The notes beneath the pieces are model-generated. The model saw nothing but the letters and a program-made list of their open reading frames with translations, did not search any database and was not told where the DNA came from. From Dethiosulfovibrio faecalis (GTDB lineage Bacteria > Synergistota > Synergistia > Synergistales > Dethiosulfovibrionaceae), in the NCBI RefSeq assembly GCF_021568795.1, contig NZ_JAKGUE010000012.1, positions 1 through 64,000 of the forward strand: a stretch of 64,000 bases of DNA. The letters run 5' to 3'. The position numbers and the translations under genes are program-made. The number at the start of each line of letters is the position of its first letter. Positions within the stretch are counted from its first letter, which is position 1. This document shows, piece by piece, positions 1 to 8,408 of this stretch.

Positions 1-68
1 CCCCGCTGCTAACCCCGCGCCCCCTCTTCCATATCAGGATATGTGGTCGTACCCCGAGGGGGTTGGGG
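1..68. other. Window edge, no gene seen
   Basis: This is a C-rich stretch after the end of the glycerol dehydrogenase gene. A small inverted repeat (CATATC-AG-GATATG, about 32-45) is visible, but there is no T-tract that would make it a clear terminator. Nothing else can be supported. Confidence 0.4.
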
Positions 69-1172
69 TCAGGATTTATCCAGGGCAAGCCAGCTGCGCC
101 CAAGGGCATCGGCGGCCATCATGGCGTTGGCGACATCGGATGCGGTAACCTTGCAGGGTTGGTTGTGTATCGTCTCCCCTTCGGCAGTAGCCATCTCGGC
201 AGCCGCCATTATCTTTTCGGGAGTGGGGTCCTTCAAGCCAAGCTGGGCCAGAGTGATCGGAAGCCCCACGGAGGTGCAGAAATCCAGCACGTCCTCCAGA
301 GTCTCTCTGGGGGAATCCTGAAGGACCAGCTGGGTGAGGGTTCCGAAGGCGACCTTCTCTCCGTGATACATCTGGTGCATCTCCTCTATCGCAGTCATTC
401 CGTTATGGATAGCGTGAGCCGCCGCCAGCCCTCCGCTCTCGAACCCCATACCGGAAAGCAGGGTGTTGGCCTCGACGATTCGTTCCAAGGCTGGCGTCAC
501 GACATCGGCATCGCAGGCCAGTTTGGCCTCGTAGCCATACTCAAGCAACTGATCGTAACAGAGCCTGGCCAGAGCCATGGCCGCCTCCGTAGCGGCTCCT
601 CCTGGCATATTGGAAGCTCTGGTCTTGTAACAGGCCTCGGCCTCGAACCACGTGGCCAGAGCGTCTCCCATTCCGGATACCAGAAGACGGGTCGGAGCTT
701 TAGCCACTATCTCCGTATCGACTATGACCATATCGGGACTGGGAGGAAACTCGTAACTCTCGAAGACGCCTTCCTCGGAATATACCACGGAGAGAGCGCT
801 GCATGGAGCATCGGTAGCCGCTATGGTGGGAACCACCACAACAGGGATCCCCAGCTTGAAAGCGGCCATCTTACCCGTATCGTGGGCCTTGCCGCCTCCC
901 ACGCTGACGATGAAATCGGCACCTTTATCCTTGGCTACAGAAGCTACCCTGTCGATTTCCTTGAAACAACACTCTCCACCGAAGGACTCCTTGATGAAAG
1001 CCACTCCGTTGGCCTCGAAACTCTCCTTCATGGTCTTCTCGACTGCCCCTAGTCCTCTCTTGCCCCCTATGACCAAAGCCTTTTTTCCAAGCTTTGCCAC
1101 CTGAGCACCGGACTGCGAGCAAGCGCCGGCTCCCTGGACGTACCTGCCGGGAGCGATAAGTATTTTCTGCAC
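69..1172 (-). CDS. gldA: Glycerol dehydrogenase, GldA type
   Basis: GldA-type enzymes of the iron-containing alcohol dehydrogenase superfamily oxidise glycerol to dihydroxyacetone, and 1,2-propanediol to acetol, with NAD+ in the cytosol. The 367-aa product has the family's usual length. It shows the glycine-rich nucleotide motif GGGKAHDTGK near residue 92 and the C-terminal metal-site blocks HAIHNGM and MYHGEKVAFG. The start is GTG, with GGGAGG about 8 nt upstream. It is the last gene of the pdu locus, some 80 bp after glpF, and a TATAAT box at 1210-1215 in that gap might give it its own promoter. It has no N-terminal encapsulation-type helix, so it is probably outside the microcompartment. 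It may stand in for the absent PduQ, which is inference. Confidence 0.93.
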   Translation of the reverse strand: MQKILIAPGRYVQGAGACSQSGAQVAKLGKKALVIGGKRGLGAVEKTMKESFEANGVAFIKESFGGECCFKEIDRVASVAKDKGADFIVSVGGGKAHDTGKMAAFKLGIPVVVVPTIAATDAPCSALSVVYSEEGVFESYEFPPSPDMVIVDTEIVAKAPTRLLVSGMGDALATWFEAEACYKTRASNMPGGAATEAAMALARLCYDQLLEYGYEAKLACDADVVTPALERIVEANTLLSGMGFESGGLAAAHAIHNGMTAIEEMHQMYHGEKVAFGTLTQLVLQDSPRETLEDVLDFCTSVGLPITLAQLGLKDPTPEKIMAAAEMATAEGETIHNQPCKVTASDVANAMMAADALGRSWLALDKS

Positions 1173-1254
1173 TTAAACTACCTCCCCTCGTTATCTTTCG
1201 AACGATCTAATTATACAATATACTGTAGCCCGATATCCAGGGCTGTAAGACATC

Positions 1255-1998
1255 CTATCCTACGAAAGCTACCCCTATGGCCTTAACGATCGCATAGGAA
1301 AGCCCTGCTCCTATGAAGGGACCAACTATGGGAATCCAGGAATAGCCCCAGTCCGATCCGCCTTTTCCGGCTATCGGGAGTACGGCATGGGCGATTCGAG
1401 GTCCCAGATCGCGGGCGGGATTGATCGCATAGCCGGTAGGTCCTCCGAAAGCCGTCCCTATAGCCAAGACCAGAAAACCCACCAAGAAAGGGCCAAATCC
1501 AGATACGAGACCGGCTGAGCCTCCGACGGGAACGGAAAAAATCACCATTATCAGCACGATAAGAGCCATGGTCCCTATTATCTCGGTTATAAGGTTGGCA
1601 GGTGTATTGCGTATAGCGGGACCAGTCGCGAATACGCCGAGTTTTATCCCCTTGTCGTCCGTTGCCTCCCAGTGCCCGAGGTAACATAGCCAGGCTACAA
1701 CCGCGCCGCAAAAACCTCCGGCAATCTGAACGGACATGGTTATCAAAGCGTGAGGCAGAGTATATACTCCTCCCATCAGCTTAGTGAGAGTCACCGCAGG
1801 ATTGATATCCGCCTGAGGAGCTCCGCAGGCGATGGCGGTAAACACCCCCATGGTGACGGCGATTCCCCATCCGATATTGATCATCAACCACCCTGCGTTT
1901 TGTCCCTTGGATTTATTCAGAAGACAGCAGGCACATATTCCGTTACCGAAAGCGCATAAGACCAACGTTCCCAAAAACTCGCCGAATAGATTGTTCAC
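1255..1998 (-). CDS. glpF: Glycerol/propanediol facilitator, MIP family
   Basis: This is an aquaglyceroporin of the inner membrane that lets small polyols such as glycerol or 1,2-propanediol diffuse into the cell. The 247-aa product has about six hydrophobic segments and both pore-loop NPA motifs: NPAVTLTKLMGG in the first half and NPARDLGPRIAH in the second. The Asp after the second NPAR box is typical of glycerol-conducting members. The start is GTG, with GGGAGG 7 nt upstream. It lies between pduT and gldA in the same direction, so it probably fills the role of PduF. The sequence alone does not tell whether the natural substrate is glycerol or propanediol. Confidence 0.93.
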   Translation of the reverse strand: MNNLFGEFLGTLVLCAFGNGICACCLLNKSKGQNAGWLMINIGWGIAVTMGVFTAIACGAPQADINPAVTLTKLMGGVYTLPHALITMSVQIAGGFCGAVVAWLCYLGHWEATDDKGIKLGVFATGPAIRNTPANLITEIIGTMALIVLIMVIFSVPVGGSAGLVSGFGPFLVGFLVLAIGTAFGGPTGYAINPARDLGPRIAHAVLPIAGKGGSDWGYSWIPIVGPFIGAGLSYAIVKAIGVAFVG

Positions 1999-2053
1999 AG
2001 TCGAACCTCCCTATATATCGTCTTTTTTACATATCGTAGAAGGGATAAAAGCC

Positions 2054-2611
2054 TTACCTTATCGCGTCTTTCAATTGCCTGTCAGGGGCGCTTATGACGA
2101 CCGCATCTACCAAGAGTCCTCTGTCCTCCACAACGGATCTGGCAGACTTCAAGGCGGAACGAACGTCGGAGATCTCTCCTGAAAAGGACAGAAAAGCCTT
2201 GGCTCCCATTCCCTGACCGATCCTTATCTCTATCAAGCTGACCTTGGACGCCTTGGCCGCGGCGTCGGCGGCCTCTATCGCCGAAGTGGCGGACATGGTC
2301 TCCACCACGCCCAGATCTTTCATCGTATCCAACTCGGTAGAACACATAAGAGCCGGAAATACTGCAGGATGGACGTTCGGTATGGACGTGAAATCGGAAA
2401 CTGTCTCGCCTCCGATCGACAGTCCCATCTCCAATGAACTTGAGACCGCCCCAACCTGACCGGCGACTATGACGATAAACTTTCCAGGACATAATGTTCT
2501 GGCGGCCAGAAGCTTAACGTCGGCCGCTTTGACCATACCGTCAGCTACAGAAAAACCCTTCGCCACGCTTATCAATTCGATGGCCCCAATGGCACGGAAA
2601 ACCAAACTCAT
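2054..2611 (-). CDS. pduT: PduT, tandem-BMC shell protein with Fe-S site
   Basis: PduT is a trimeric shell protein of two fused BMC domains, thought to carry a [4Fe-4S] cluster in its pore and to pass electrons between the lumen and the cytosol. The 185-aa product has BMC domain 1 at about residues 5-85 and domain 2 at about 95-180. The cluster-ligand cysteine is conserved in the RTLCPGKF loop near residue 41. An ATG at 2611 overlaps the pduS stop (TGATG) and has AGGAAGG about 6 nt upstream. A GTG one codon earlier, at 2614, is also possible but badly spaced. Direct coupling to pduS fits the known PduS-PduT partnership. Confidence 0.92.
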   Translation of the reverse strand: MSLVFRAIGAIELISVAKGFSVADGMVKAADVKLLAARTLCPGKFIVIVAGQVGAVSSSLEMGLSIGGETVSDFTSIPNVHPAVFPALMCSTELDTMKDLGVVETMSATSAIEAADAAAKASKVSLIEIRIGQGMGAKAFLSFSGEISDVRSALKSARSVVEDRGLLVDAVVISAPDRQLKDAIR

Positions 2612-3945
2612 CACCCCTTCCTGGCTTTTATGACCACCGAGCTATCGCTAACCGATTCCACGGATCCGTTTACCGACGAATGAACCGGCGCCCCTAACGC
2701 TCCTTCCGGCACGACGCCGATGGTCTGCCCCTCCGAGACCTCCTGTCCTACCTGGACGATCGGGATACAGGGAGCCCCTATATGCTGCCCCATCGCTATA
2801 TCCACACGGAGAGGAGCGTATTCGCCCATAAAGGGACAATCTACATCCCATCCGGTAAGTCCTATACGCCTTACCAGCCGCTTGCTCGGTAGCAGTCGAT
2901 ACGGTCTGTTTTCGTCAGGTCCATCCAGGGCTTTGTCAAAGGAGAACTTGACCTTTTTCTCCCTGAAAGAAGCCTTCAAAAGTTGATTCACCCTTCTGGG
3001 GCTCAACTGCATAGGACAGCCGTGAAGGCCGCTGCACAGGTTGCAATCGGAACAGAGCATAGCCATCTTCAGTATCTCCGGGGTCCTCTGCTCCGGATAA
3101 GCCATGGCCCTCATCACCTTGTGAGGTTCCAGCTCGTAACCTATCAGGTGTCTGGAACAAACCATGGTACATTGGGTACATTGGCAACAGGCGTAACGAG
3201 CCTGACGGATTATGGTCTCCACCGGCATGGTCTCGTAGCGGACCAATGCCGAGTCGGATGGGATGACCAATATCCCGTTGGATCTCTTGCCTAAAGAGAA
3301 TTCCGCCGACTCTCTGTAGGTTCCCGTCATAGGTCCCCCGTCCACGTAGACCGGATTAGGGATGGTCTCCCCACCGGCCAGGGCAACAAGCTCCGACGCT
3401 ATAGTGCCTATCGGAACCGACCAGACCCCGGGATTGGCGACGGCACCTCCGACGGTAACCCAGGTCCTGATAACAGGAGCGTCTTCCATGGCCCGCCCCA
3501 GGTTGTACAGGGTCTCCACGTTGTTGACCACCACTCCGACCTGAAGGGGAAGGCCTCCTTCTGGAACTGTCAATCCCGTGGCCTCCTGAATCAGGATTAT
3601 CTCGTCGCCCGCCGGATAATAATCGTCCATCTCGAAAACATCGGCCCCGGCCAGCCTGAGTTTGTCTATCTGGGAGACATGTTTTCTCTTCACGCAGAAA
3701 AGAACCTTTTCTGCGCCGAGGATCGCTCCGACCTTATAGGCGGTTTCGACGAGAAAGGGGGTCTTTTCGTCGAATAGGACCATGTTGTTTCTCAACAGCG
3801 GCTCGCATTCCGCTCCGTTTACCAGATACGTATGTACGCCGTCGGCTGAGAGCTTGACGTGAGTGGGGAAACCGGCACCTCCGGCTCCCACGACCCCGGC
3901 AGCAAGGACCTTATTCAGCAGATCGGGGGCAATCATTCGAGGCAC
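2611..3945 (-). CDS. pduS: PduS, cobalamin reductase (RnfC-like)
   Basis: PduS is a flavo-iron-sulfur protein that reduces cob(III)/cob(II)alamin so that PduO can re-adenosylate it inside the microcompartment. The 444-aa product starts with the glycine-rich nucleotide/flavin loop GAGGAGFPTHVK. It continues through an SLBB-like region and has two ferredoxin-type cysteine clusters near residues 255-310 (CCQCTQCTMVCSRH and CSDCNLCSGLHGCP). A lipoyl-like C-terminal segment (about 375-440) is as in RnfC. The start is unclear: GTG at 3945 and ATG at 3936 both lack a strong ribosome-binding site. It sits between pduP and pduT as in other PDU loci. Confidence 0.93.
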   Translation of the reverse strand: MPRMIAPDLLNKVLAAGVVGAGGAGFPTHVKLSADGVHTYLVNGAECEPLLRNNMVLFDEKTPFLVETAYKVGAILGAEKVLFCVKRKHVSQIDKLRLAGADVFEMDDYYPAGDEIILIQEATGLTVPEGGLPLQVGVVVNNVETLYNLGRAMEDAPVIRTWVTVGGAVANPGVWSVPIGTIASELVALAGGETIPNPVYVDGGPMTGTYRESAEFSLGKRSNGILVIPSDSALVRYETMPVETIIRQARYACCQCTQCTMVCSRHLIGYELEPHKVMRAMAYPEQRTPEILKMAMLCSDCNLCSGLHGCPMQLSPRRVNQLLKASFREKKVKFSFDKALDGPDENRPYRLLPSKRLVRRIGLTGWDVDCPFMGEYAPLRVDIAMGQHIGAPCIPIVQVGQEVSEGQTIGVVPEGALGAPVHSSVNGSVESVSDSSVVIKARKG

Positions 3946-3951
3946 ATCCGA

Positions 3952-5358
3952 TCAGACGATCCTGAACGAACCGTGGAGGTTACACCTGCGCAGTCTACAG
4001 AACGAAAGGGGGGTGGTCGGTCCCTGGCCGGTGGTGGTGGCTATGGTGAATGCAGTGGGACACTCGCCTCCGAACCCCAAGGTAGAGAAAGAAGGACCGT
4101 TCTTCGTGAACATAGTGGTCTCCATGACCTTGGCCATAACGCTCATGTGATCGACGTTGGTGCTGTGGATCAGGGCGGAATGCCTGAAACCGTGCTCCGT
4201 CTTTATGGCAGCCTCGAGAGCCGCATCGAAATCGGGGACCCTCACCATACCGAGGACGGGCATCAGCATCTCGACCTGGATTATGGGGTCGTCCAGCTCG
4301 CATTCCACGAGGATGAGTCTGACGTTCCCGGGCGCCTTTATGCCGATCCTCTCCAAGATCCACACCGCGTCTTTGCCGACGAAATCTCTGTTTGGATCGG
4401 TTCGTTTTTCGTTGAGGGTCGCCTCTTTGAGAGCCTGTATCTTTGCCGGATCCTTGAGCTCGAAGGCTCCCTCCTCCAGCATCTTTCTCTTAAGCTGATC
4501 GGCGACGCAGTTGACCACTATCAGAGCCTTCTCGGATGTGCAGGGGAGGTTGTTGTCGAAGGAACACCCCGCCACTATATCCTTGGCGGCCTGTTCCACG
4601 TGAGCGGTTTCGTCCACCACCACCGGGGGGTTTCCAGGACCGGCTCCTATGGCGGGCTTCCCGGAGGAAAGGGCTGCGTTGACGACTCCGGGACCTCCCG
4701 TAGCCGAGACCAGACGAACCGCAGGATGGGACATGAGGGCTCCGACGTTCTCCATGCTGATGCGGGATAACACAGTGATTATGCCCTCGGGAGCGCCGTG
4801 GGATATCAAGGAATCGTGTACTCGCTGGACCATATCGATGCTGCTCTCGGCAGCTCCGGGATGTGGAGCGAACACGACGCTGTTCCCGGCGGAGAGCATA
4901 CAGATCGTGTTGTTTATGACCGAGGCGGTCGGATTGGTGGACGGAGTTATCGAAGCTATCACACCGAATGGAGCGTGCTCCTCCAACACCAGTCCTTCGT
5001 CCCCGGTGGTGCAGGAGGTACGTATAAACTCGGGACCGGGGGTCTTCTCTATGGCGAGACGGTTCTTCATTATCTTGTCCTTCAGGTTCCCCATGCCCGT
5101 ATCCTTCAAGGCCAGAGAAGAAAATTCCTCAACCTGAGGGAGAAGGTCCGCTTTGAGAGAGTTTATAATGAACTTCTTCTTGTCCAGTGAATATTCGAAC
5201 TGCCACTTTCTCTGCGCTTTCACGGAAACCTCGACGGCATCGTCTACCTTCTCGAAGGCCGGAGAAAATCCGCCATCCTTGACTACATCCTCGGAGGATA
5301 TCCTTTTCACTACGGCAGAGACGAGTTCATGAAGCATCTTCTCATCCATCGGCTTCAT
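3952..5358 (-). CDS. pduP: PduP, CoA-acylating propionaldehyde dehydrogenase
   Basis: PduP converts propionaldehyde (or 3-hydroxypropionaldehyde) plus CoA and NAD+ to the acyl-CoA inside the microcompartment. The product is 468 aa, near the family's usual length. The catalytic cysteine lies in NNLPCTSEK, and the Rossmann and C-terminal blocks are of the PduP/EutE type. The N-terminal stretch DEKMLHELVSAVVKRI is predicted to be an amphipathic helix of the kind that targets PduP into the shell. The start is ATG at 5358 rather than 5379: it overlaps the pduO stop as ATGA and has AAGGAGG 6 nt upstream. Confidence 0.95.
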   Translation of the reverse strand: MKPMDEKMLHELVSAVVKRISSEDVVKDGGFSPAFEKVDDAVEVSVKAQRKWQFEYSLDKKKFIINSLKADLLPQVEEFSSLALKDTGMGNLKDKIMKNRLAIEKTPGPEFIRTSCTTGDEGLVLEEHAPFGVIASITPSTNPTASVINNTICMLSAGNSVVFAPHPGAAESSIDMVQRVHDSLISHGAPEGIITVLSRISMENVGALMSHPAVRLVSATGGPGVVNAALSSGKPAIGAGPGNPPVVVDETAHVEQAAKDIVAGCSFDNNLPCTSEKALIVVNCVADQLKRKMLEEGAFELKDPAKIQALKEATLNEKRTDPNRDFVGKDAVWILERIGIKAPGNVRLILVECELDDPIIQVEMLMPVLGMVRVPDFDAALEAAIKTEHGFRHSALIHSTNVDHMSVMAKVMETTMFTKNGPSFSTLGFGGECPTAFTIATTTGQGPTTPLSFCRLRRCNLHGSFRIV

Positions 5359-6323
5359 CGAACCTCCTTTTCTTTCCAAAGGGACACCGCAGCCTCCGCT
5401 ACCTCGATATCCTCTTCCACGGATCCCCCGCTGACCCCTACGGCTCCGACGACCTTGCCCTCTTTATCGGTCAAAGGGATACCGCCGCCGAAACAACACA
5501 GATCGGGATCGGACTGTAGACCGTAAAGCGGAGCTCCCGGCTGGACCAGATCGTAGACCTCGGATGTGGTTTTACGGAGTCCCAGGGCAGTCTTGGCCTT
5601 TTTGCCGCTTAATCCCACGCTGACCGGCAAAACTCCGTCCATCCTATTGAAGACCAAAGGGCCCTTTTCGTCCGAAACGGTGATAGCCATAGGAACCGAA
5701 ATCTGCGACGCCTTCTCCTCCGCGGCTGACACAAGATCGAGAGCCGTCTTTAGAGAGAGACGACCTTCGCCTTCTTTGCAGGACATCCTTATCAACTCCT
5801 TTATTACCTTTCGGGTGATCTCTTCGACCACGGATTCCTCGTCGCATGCCACGGCCAAAGCGAATATGTAATCAGACAGGCGGTTTATCAGCCTGTACGA
5901 GTCCTCGTCGATCAGGTGACGACGAAACAGCGGCAGGGCCTCTCTCTCCGCCCTTCTGGTTATGGTGCGGGCCAGATGAAGCGCTGCGCCGGAAGGGGAC
6001 TTTCCCGGCCGGACGAAAGATCTATCGTGAGGCCAAAGGCTCTCGAGTCCGTCTATTTTTTTCTCAAACAGATCGGCCGATAGCGACGGTATGTCCCTGT
6101 CTCCTCGAGCCACGTAGGCCATCAGGAGGAAAAGGGTGTGTTCCAGATCCTCCATATCGGATAAGAACCTCCCTGGAGCCATGCTCCTGGCCATTCCTAT
6201 GGCTGCCTGAGCTTCGTCGAGGGTTCCGTTGAGATCTATTCGGGGGTCGTCTTTTTGAACCCTGGTCCCGTCCAATAAGGACGTAGTGCCTCCGTCCCCT
6301 CCTCCAGTGTAGAGTCTGGCCAT
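5355..6323 (-). CDS. pduO: PduO, corrinoid adenosyltransferase with GlcG/HbpS-like domain
   Basis: PduO transfers the adenosyl group of ATP to reduced cobalamin, supplying adenosylcobalamin to the diol dehydratase. The N-terminal domain (about 1-175) has the PduO-type ATP site (YTGGGDGGTTSLL) and the RADRDIPSL/RRAERE-like region, here seen as ARGDRDIPSL and RRAEREAL. The C-terminal domain (about 185-322) is of the GlcG/HbpS (DUF336) type, seen as FGGGIPLTDKEGKVVGAVGVSGG; in PduO it can bind heme. The start is ATG at 6323, just after the pduN stop. The 322 aa match two-domain PduO proteins. It is unrelated in fold to CobO at 20448. Confidence 0.95.
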   Translation of the reverse strand: MARLYTGGGDGGTTSLLDGTRVQKDDPRIDLNGTLDEAQAAIGMARSMAPGRFLSDMEDLEHTLFLLMAYVARGDRDIPSLSADLFEKKIDGLESLWPHDRSFVRPGKSPSGAALHLARTITRRAEREALPLFRRHLIDEDSYRLINRLSDYIFALAVACDEESVVEEITRKVIKELIRMSCKEGEGRLSLKTALDLVSAAEEKASQISVPMAITVSDEKGPLVFNRMDGVLPVSVGLSGKKAKTALGLRKTTSEVYDLVQPGAPLYGLQSDPDLCCFGGGIPLTDKEGKVVGAVGVSGGSVEEDIEVAEAAVSLWKEKEVR

Positions 6324-6327
6324 CCGC

Positions 6328-6630
6328 CTAACCGACCTCTCTTGGGTCCACGTCGGCAGAATCGACAATACCGACTATAGCGCCGTCGATAGGGGCATCC
6401 GGAACACCGGAGGATTTAGCGGCAGAGCTGCCGGAACAGACTATAACGTCCTCTCCTATACCGGCACCGACCATATCGACCGCCACCATAAAATTTTCTC
6501 CTTTAACGGAAGGGCCTAGATCGCCGTCCCCCCTGGGGGAGAGGAGACGAACTATCAGCAGCTTATGTCCGACAAGTCGATCGTCTTTTCTGGTAGCTAC
6601 CACGTTGCCTACGACCCTGGCCAACTTCAT
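6328..6630 (-). CDS. pduN: PduN, pentameric BMC vertex protein (EutN/CcmL family)
   Basis: PduN-type pentamers cap the vertices of the microcompartment shell. The 100-aa product begins MKLARVVGNVVATRKDD, the typical strand opening of the EutN/CcmL family. It continues with LVGHKLLIVRLL and the VDMVGAGIGEDVIVCSGSSA core, and ends with the VDSADV segment usual for the family. The start is ATG at 6630, which overlaps the upstream stop as ATGA; an upstream extension to 6675 is not needed. Its place before pduO is the same as in Salmonella. Confidence 0.94.
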   Translation of the reverse strand: MKLARVVGNVVATRKDDRLVGHKLLIVRLLSPRGDGDLGPSVKGENFMVAVDMVGAGIGEDVIVCSGSSAAKSSGVPDAPIDGAIVGIVDSADVDPREVG

Positions 6631-6929
6631 TTCAGCCGTCCCCCTTCCTTCAATCCGTCGAGGGACGCACGACACTCGGCAATCCCTCCGATAAGGGCGA
6701 CAGTCTGTATGTGTTGCGGACAGTTGCCCAAAATCTCCACCGCCTCTACTGGGGCCCTCTTGACCCCGTCGTCTACCGCGGCAACGAGCTCTGCGACCTG
6801 TCCCTGTAAAAGCAGTACAGCACCCCAGCGAGCCGTCTCTATCCTTTTCTTCTCGCTGGACGGAACCCGTCTTAACATCATCCTCCTGGCCGTATCTGAC
6901 GGTTTGACTATAAGCTCGTAGCTCAACAA
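6627..6929 (-). CDS. Uncharacterised 100-aa protein of the PDU locus, possibly BMC-derived
   Basis: I do not recognise this protein. It opens with about 30 polar residues. Two segments then resemble each other and the strand-helix half of a BMC fold: AVLLLQGQVAELVAAVDDG and, about 30 residues later, TVALIGGIAECRASLDG. A Cys-Pro pair (GNCPQH) lies between them. It is translationally locked into the operon: a TTG start overlaps the pduM-like gene, GGAGGTGA lies about 8-10 nt upstream, and its stop overlaps pduN as ATGA. A role in the shell or as an assembly adaptor is inferred from position only. A degenerate or permuted BMC domain is the best guess. Confidence 0.7.
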   Translation of the reverse strand: MLSYELIVKPSDTARRMMLRRVPSSEKKRIETARWGAVLLLQGQVAELVAAVDDGVKRAPVEAVEILGNCPQHIQTVALIGGIAECRASLDGLKEGGRLK

Positions 6930-7567
6930 CGTCGGCTCACCTCCAGGGTTACTCCTATGGCGGACAGCCTCTCCTTGGCCTGATCGGTAAGTTTAACGCC
7001 GCTTCCCAAATGCAGGACAGCTCCAGGCCTTACCGACGGAGCTATCTCGGACCAGCTGTACCAGCCGGGATCGGACAAAGCTACTTCCTTGCCCCTCTTA
7101 TCCGGAAGACCGGAGTCTTTTACCGAGTCGGATCCCCATCCGACGAGAGAACATCCCAAACAGGTCAAATCGGATATGGCCCTCGCCAGCCTCTCTCCCA
7201 TGGGGCCCTGCCATGCACTCCATCCCCTGAGGGAGGTAACGTCCAGCACCACCGGCAGATTTCTTCCCAGACATCCGGCTATGAGCCTCCCACCGGAAGT
7301 CTCGGGAAAGGTCACCAACTCCCTCAAAAGAGAGGGCGGAGCCGATAGGACCATCAGACCGTCGAGGGAATACCCCTCGTTTTCCGGCCTGTCCATTGAA
7401 TTCAGGTCGTACCAGGGATCGGCAGGCCCAGGGCCTCCGTCGACATAATGGACCCAGTCCGCAAAGCCACGATCGCCCTCCCAGCGGGATCTGGAATGCC
7501 ACAGAACCCCTATTCTGGGGATCGACAGCTTCTTCAACACCATGTCGACCGTTTTATCTAGATCCAT
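6923..7567 (-). CDS. pduM: PduM-like microcompartment structural protein
   Basis: PduM is a structural protein needed for correct PDU microcompartments in Salmonella; its biochemical role is poorly known. The 214-aa product is longer than the roughly 160-aa enteric protein. It begins with a helix (DLDKTVDMVLKKL) like those that attach cargo to shells. It ends with a block WSEIAPSVRPGAVLHLGSG followed by LTDQAKERLSAIGVTLEV, which recalls the PduM C-terminus. The middle is Trp- and Gly-rich and unfamiliar. It lies between eutJ and pduN, where pduM is expected, and overlaps eutJ by 14 bp. The assignment rests on position and weak C-terminal similarity. Confidence 0.6.
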   Translation of the reverse strand: MDLDKTVDMVLKKLSIPRIGVLWHSRSRWEGDRGFADWVHYVDGGPGPADPWYDLNSMDRPENEGYSLDGLMVLSAPPSLLRELVTFPETSGGRLIAGCLGRNLPVVLDVTSLRGWSAWQGPMGERLARAISDLTCLGCSLVGWGSDSVKDSGLPDKRGKEVALSDPGWYSWSEIAPSVRPGAVLHLGSGVKLTDQAKERLSAIGVTLEVSRRC

Positions 7568-8408
7568 AACGGTTCCTCCAGAGAGAACGAGCGATTCCCA
7601 GCGGCGTAACCAAAAGAGTTTCGGGAGCCATGGATACGGGACGGCCTATTATCGGTTTCATCACGTCCTCCACTCCGACGATGTCGGCTCCCCCTCCTAC
7701 CAGGACTACCGGAAGTCCGTCCGACTCGGGACATCTCTTCAGTCCGTTCCTGACGATGGTAGCCATCTTCTCGAGTACGGGTTTCAAAAGAGGGGCATAT
7801 CTGTTCCTGTTTTTTCTCTTTTCCTCCTCTGCCCTGTCGAAATCGATACCCAGAGCTCCAGCCAAAACAAGTGTCATATGGGTACCCCCAGTAGGTTCGT
7901 CGGAGGAGAAGATCACTTTTTCATCCCTCACGACGGAGATGCCGGTGGTCCCTCCGCCTATGTCTACGATCACACCGTCGGACATGCCCAACGCCTCTGC
8001 CGCGGCGGAGGGCTCCTCGTACAGCCCTCCACACTCGAATCCCAAAGCCTCCACCACGTTGGCGCAGACCTTGGCGGTTTTAGAGGATATCCCAGGAGGG
8101 TAGGCGGCGGCTCCCACCGTAACGGATTCGTCGATGGGGATCTCTCTCGAAAGCCGGTCGAGACAGGCCTTCATCCCTCTGATCGCCTCGAGGTAATCGA
8201 CCACGACCCCGTCCCTGACGGAGGCTTTAGAGGGCTCCATAACCGCTCCTATTGGAAAGCCTTCCTCGTCCAAGGCCACCAGTACCATGTTGGTGGTTCC
8301 CAGATCGAATCCGAGACAGATCTTTCCGGATGGTCGTTTCCCTTCTGCAACCCCTTCTCGAAAGACCTGTCCACAAAGAGATAGTTCGGGAGTAAGCCAA
8401 GAGGTCAT
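7554..8408 (-). CDS. eutJ: EutJ, Hsp70/actin-like chaperone of microcompartment loci
   Basis: EutJ proteins belong to the actin/Hsp70 ATPase superfamily and occur in ethanolamine and some propanediol microcompartment loci, where they are thought to help enzyme or shell assembly. The 284-aa product has phosphate-1 LGFDLGTTNMVLVALDE, phosphate-2 IVDIGGGTTGISVV and the adenosine motif VVLVGGGADIVGVED. Its length fits EutJ and is too short for DnaK, as there is no substrate-binding lid. The start is ATG at 8408, with an ATGA overlap to pduL. Finding eutJ between pduL and pduM resembles the arrangement in lactobacilli. Confidence 0.92.
   Translation of the reverse strand: MTSWLTPELSLCGQVFREGVAEGKRPSGKICLGFDLGTTNMVLVALDEEGFPIGAVMEPSKASVRDGVVVDYLEAIRGMKACLDRLSREIPIDESVTVGAAAYPPGISSKTAKVCANVVEALGFECGGLYEEPSAAAEALGMSDGVIVDIGGGTTGISVVRDEKVIFSSDEPTGGTHMTLVLAGALGIDFDRAEEEKRKNRNRYAPLLKPVLEKMATIVRNGLKRCPESDGLPVVLVGGGADIVGVEDVMKPIIGRPVSMAPETLLVTPLGIARSLWRNRYGSR

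Noticed and set aside
63..1052. Long plus-strand open frame of 329 codons across gldA
   Set aside because: It lies fully opposite a clear glycerol dehydrogenase, has no family match and looks like an antisense frame favoured by GC-rich codons.
3859..4770. 303-codon open frame opposite pduP
   Set aside because: It is an antisense shadow of a clear aldehyde dehydrogenase gene.
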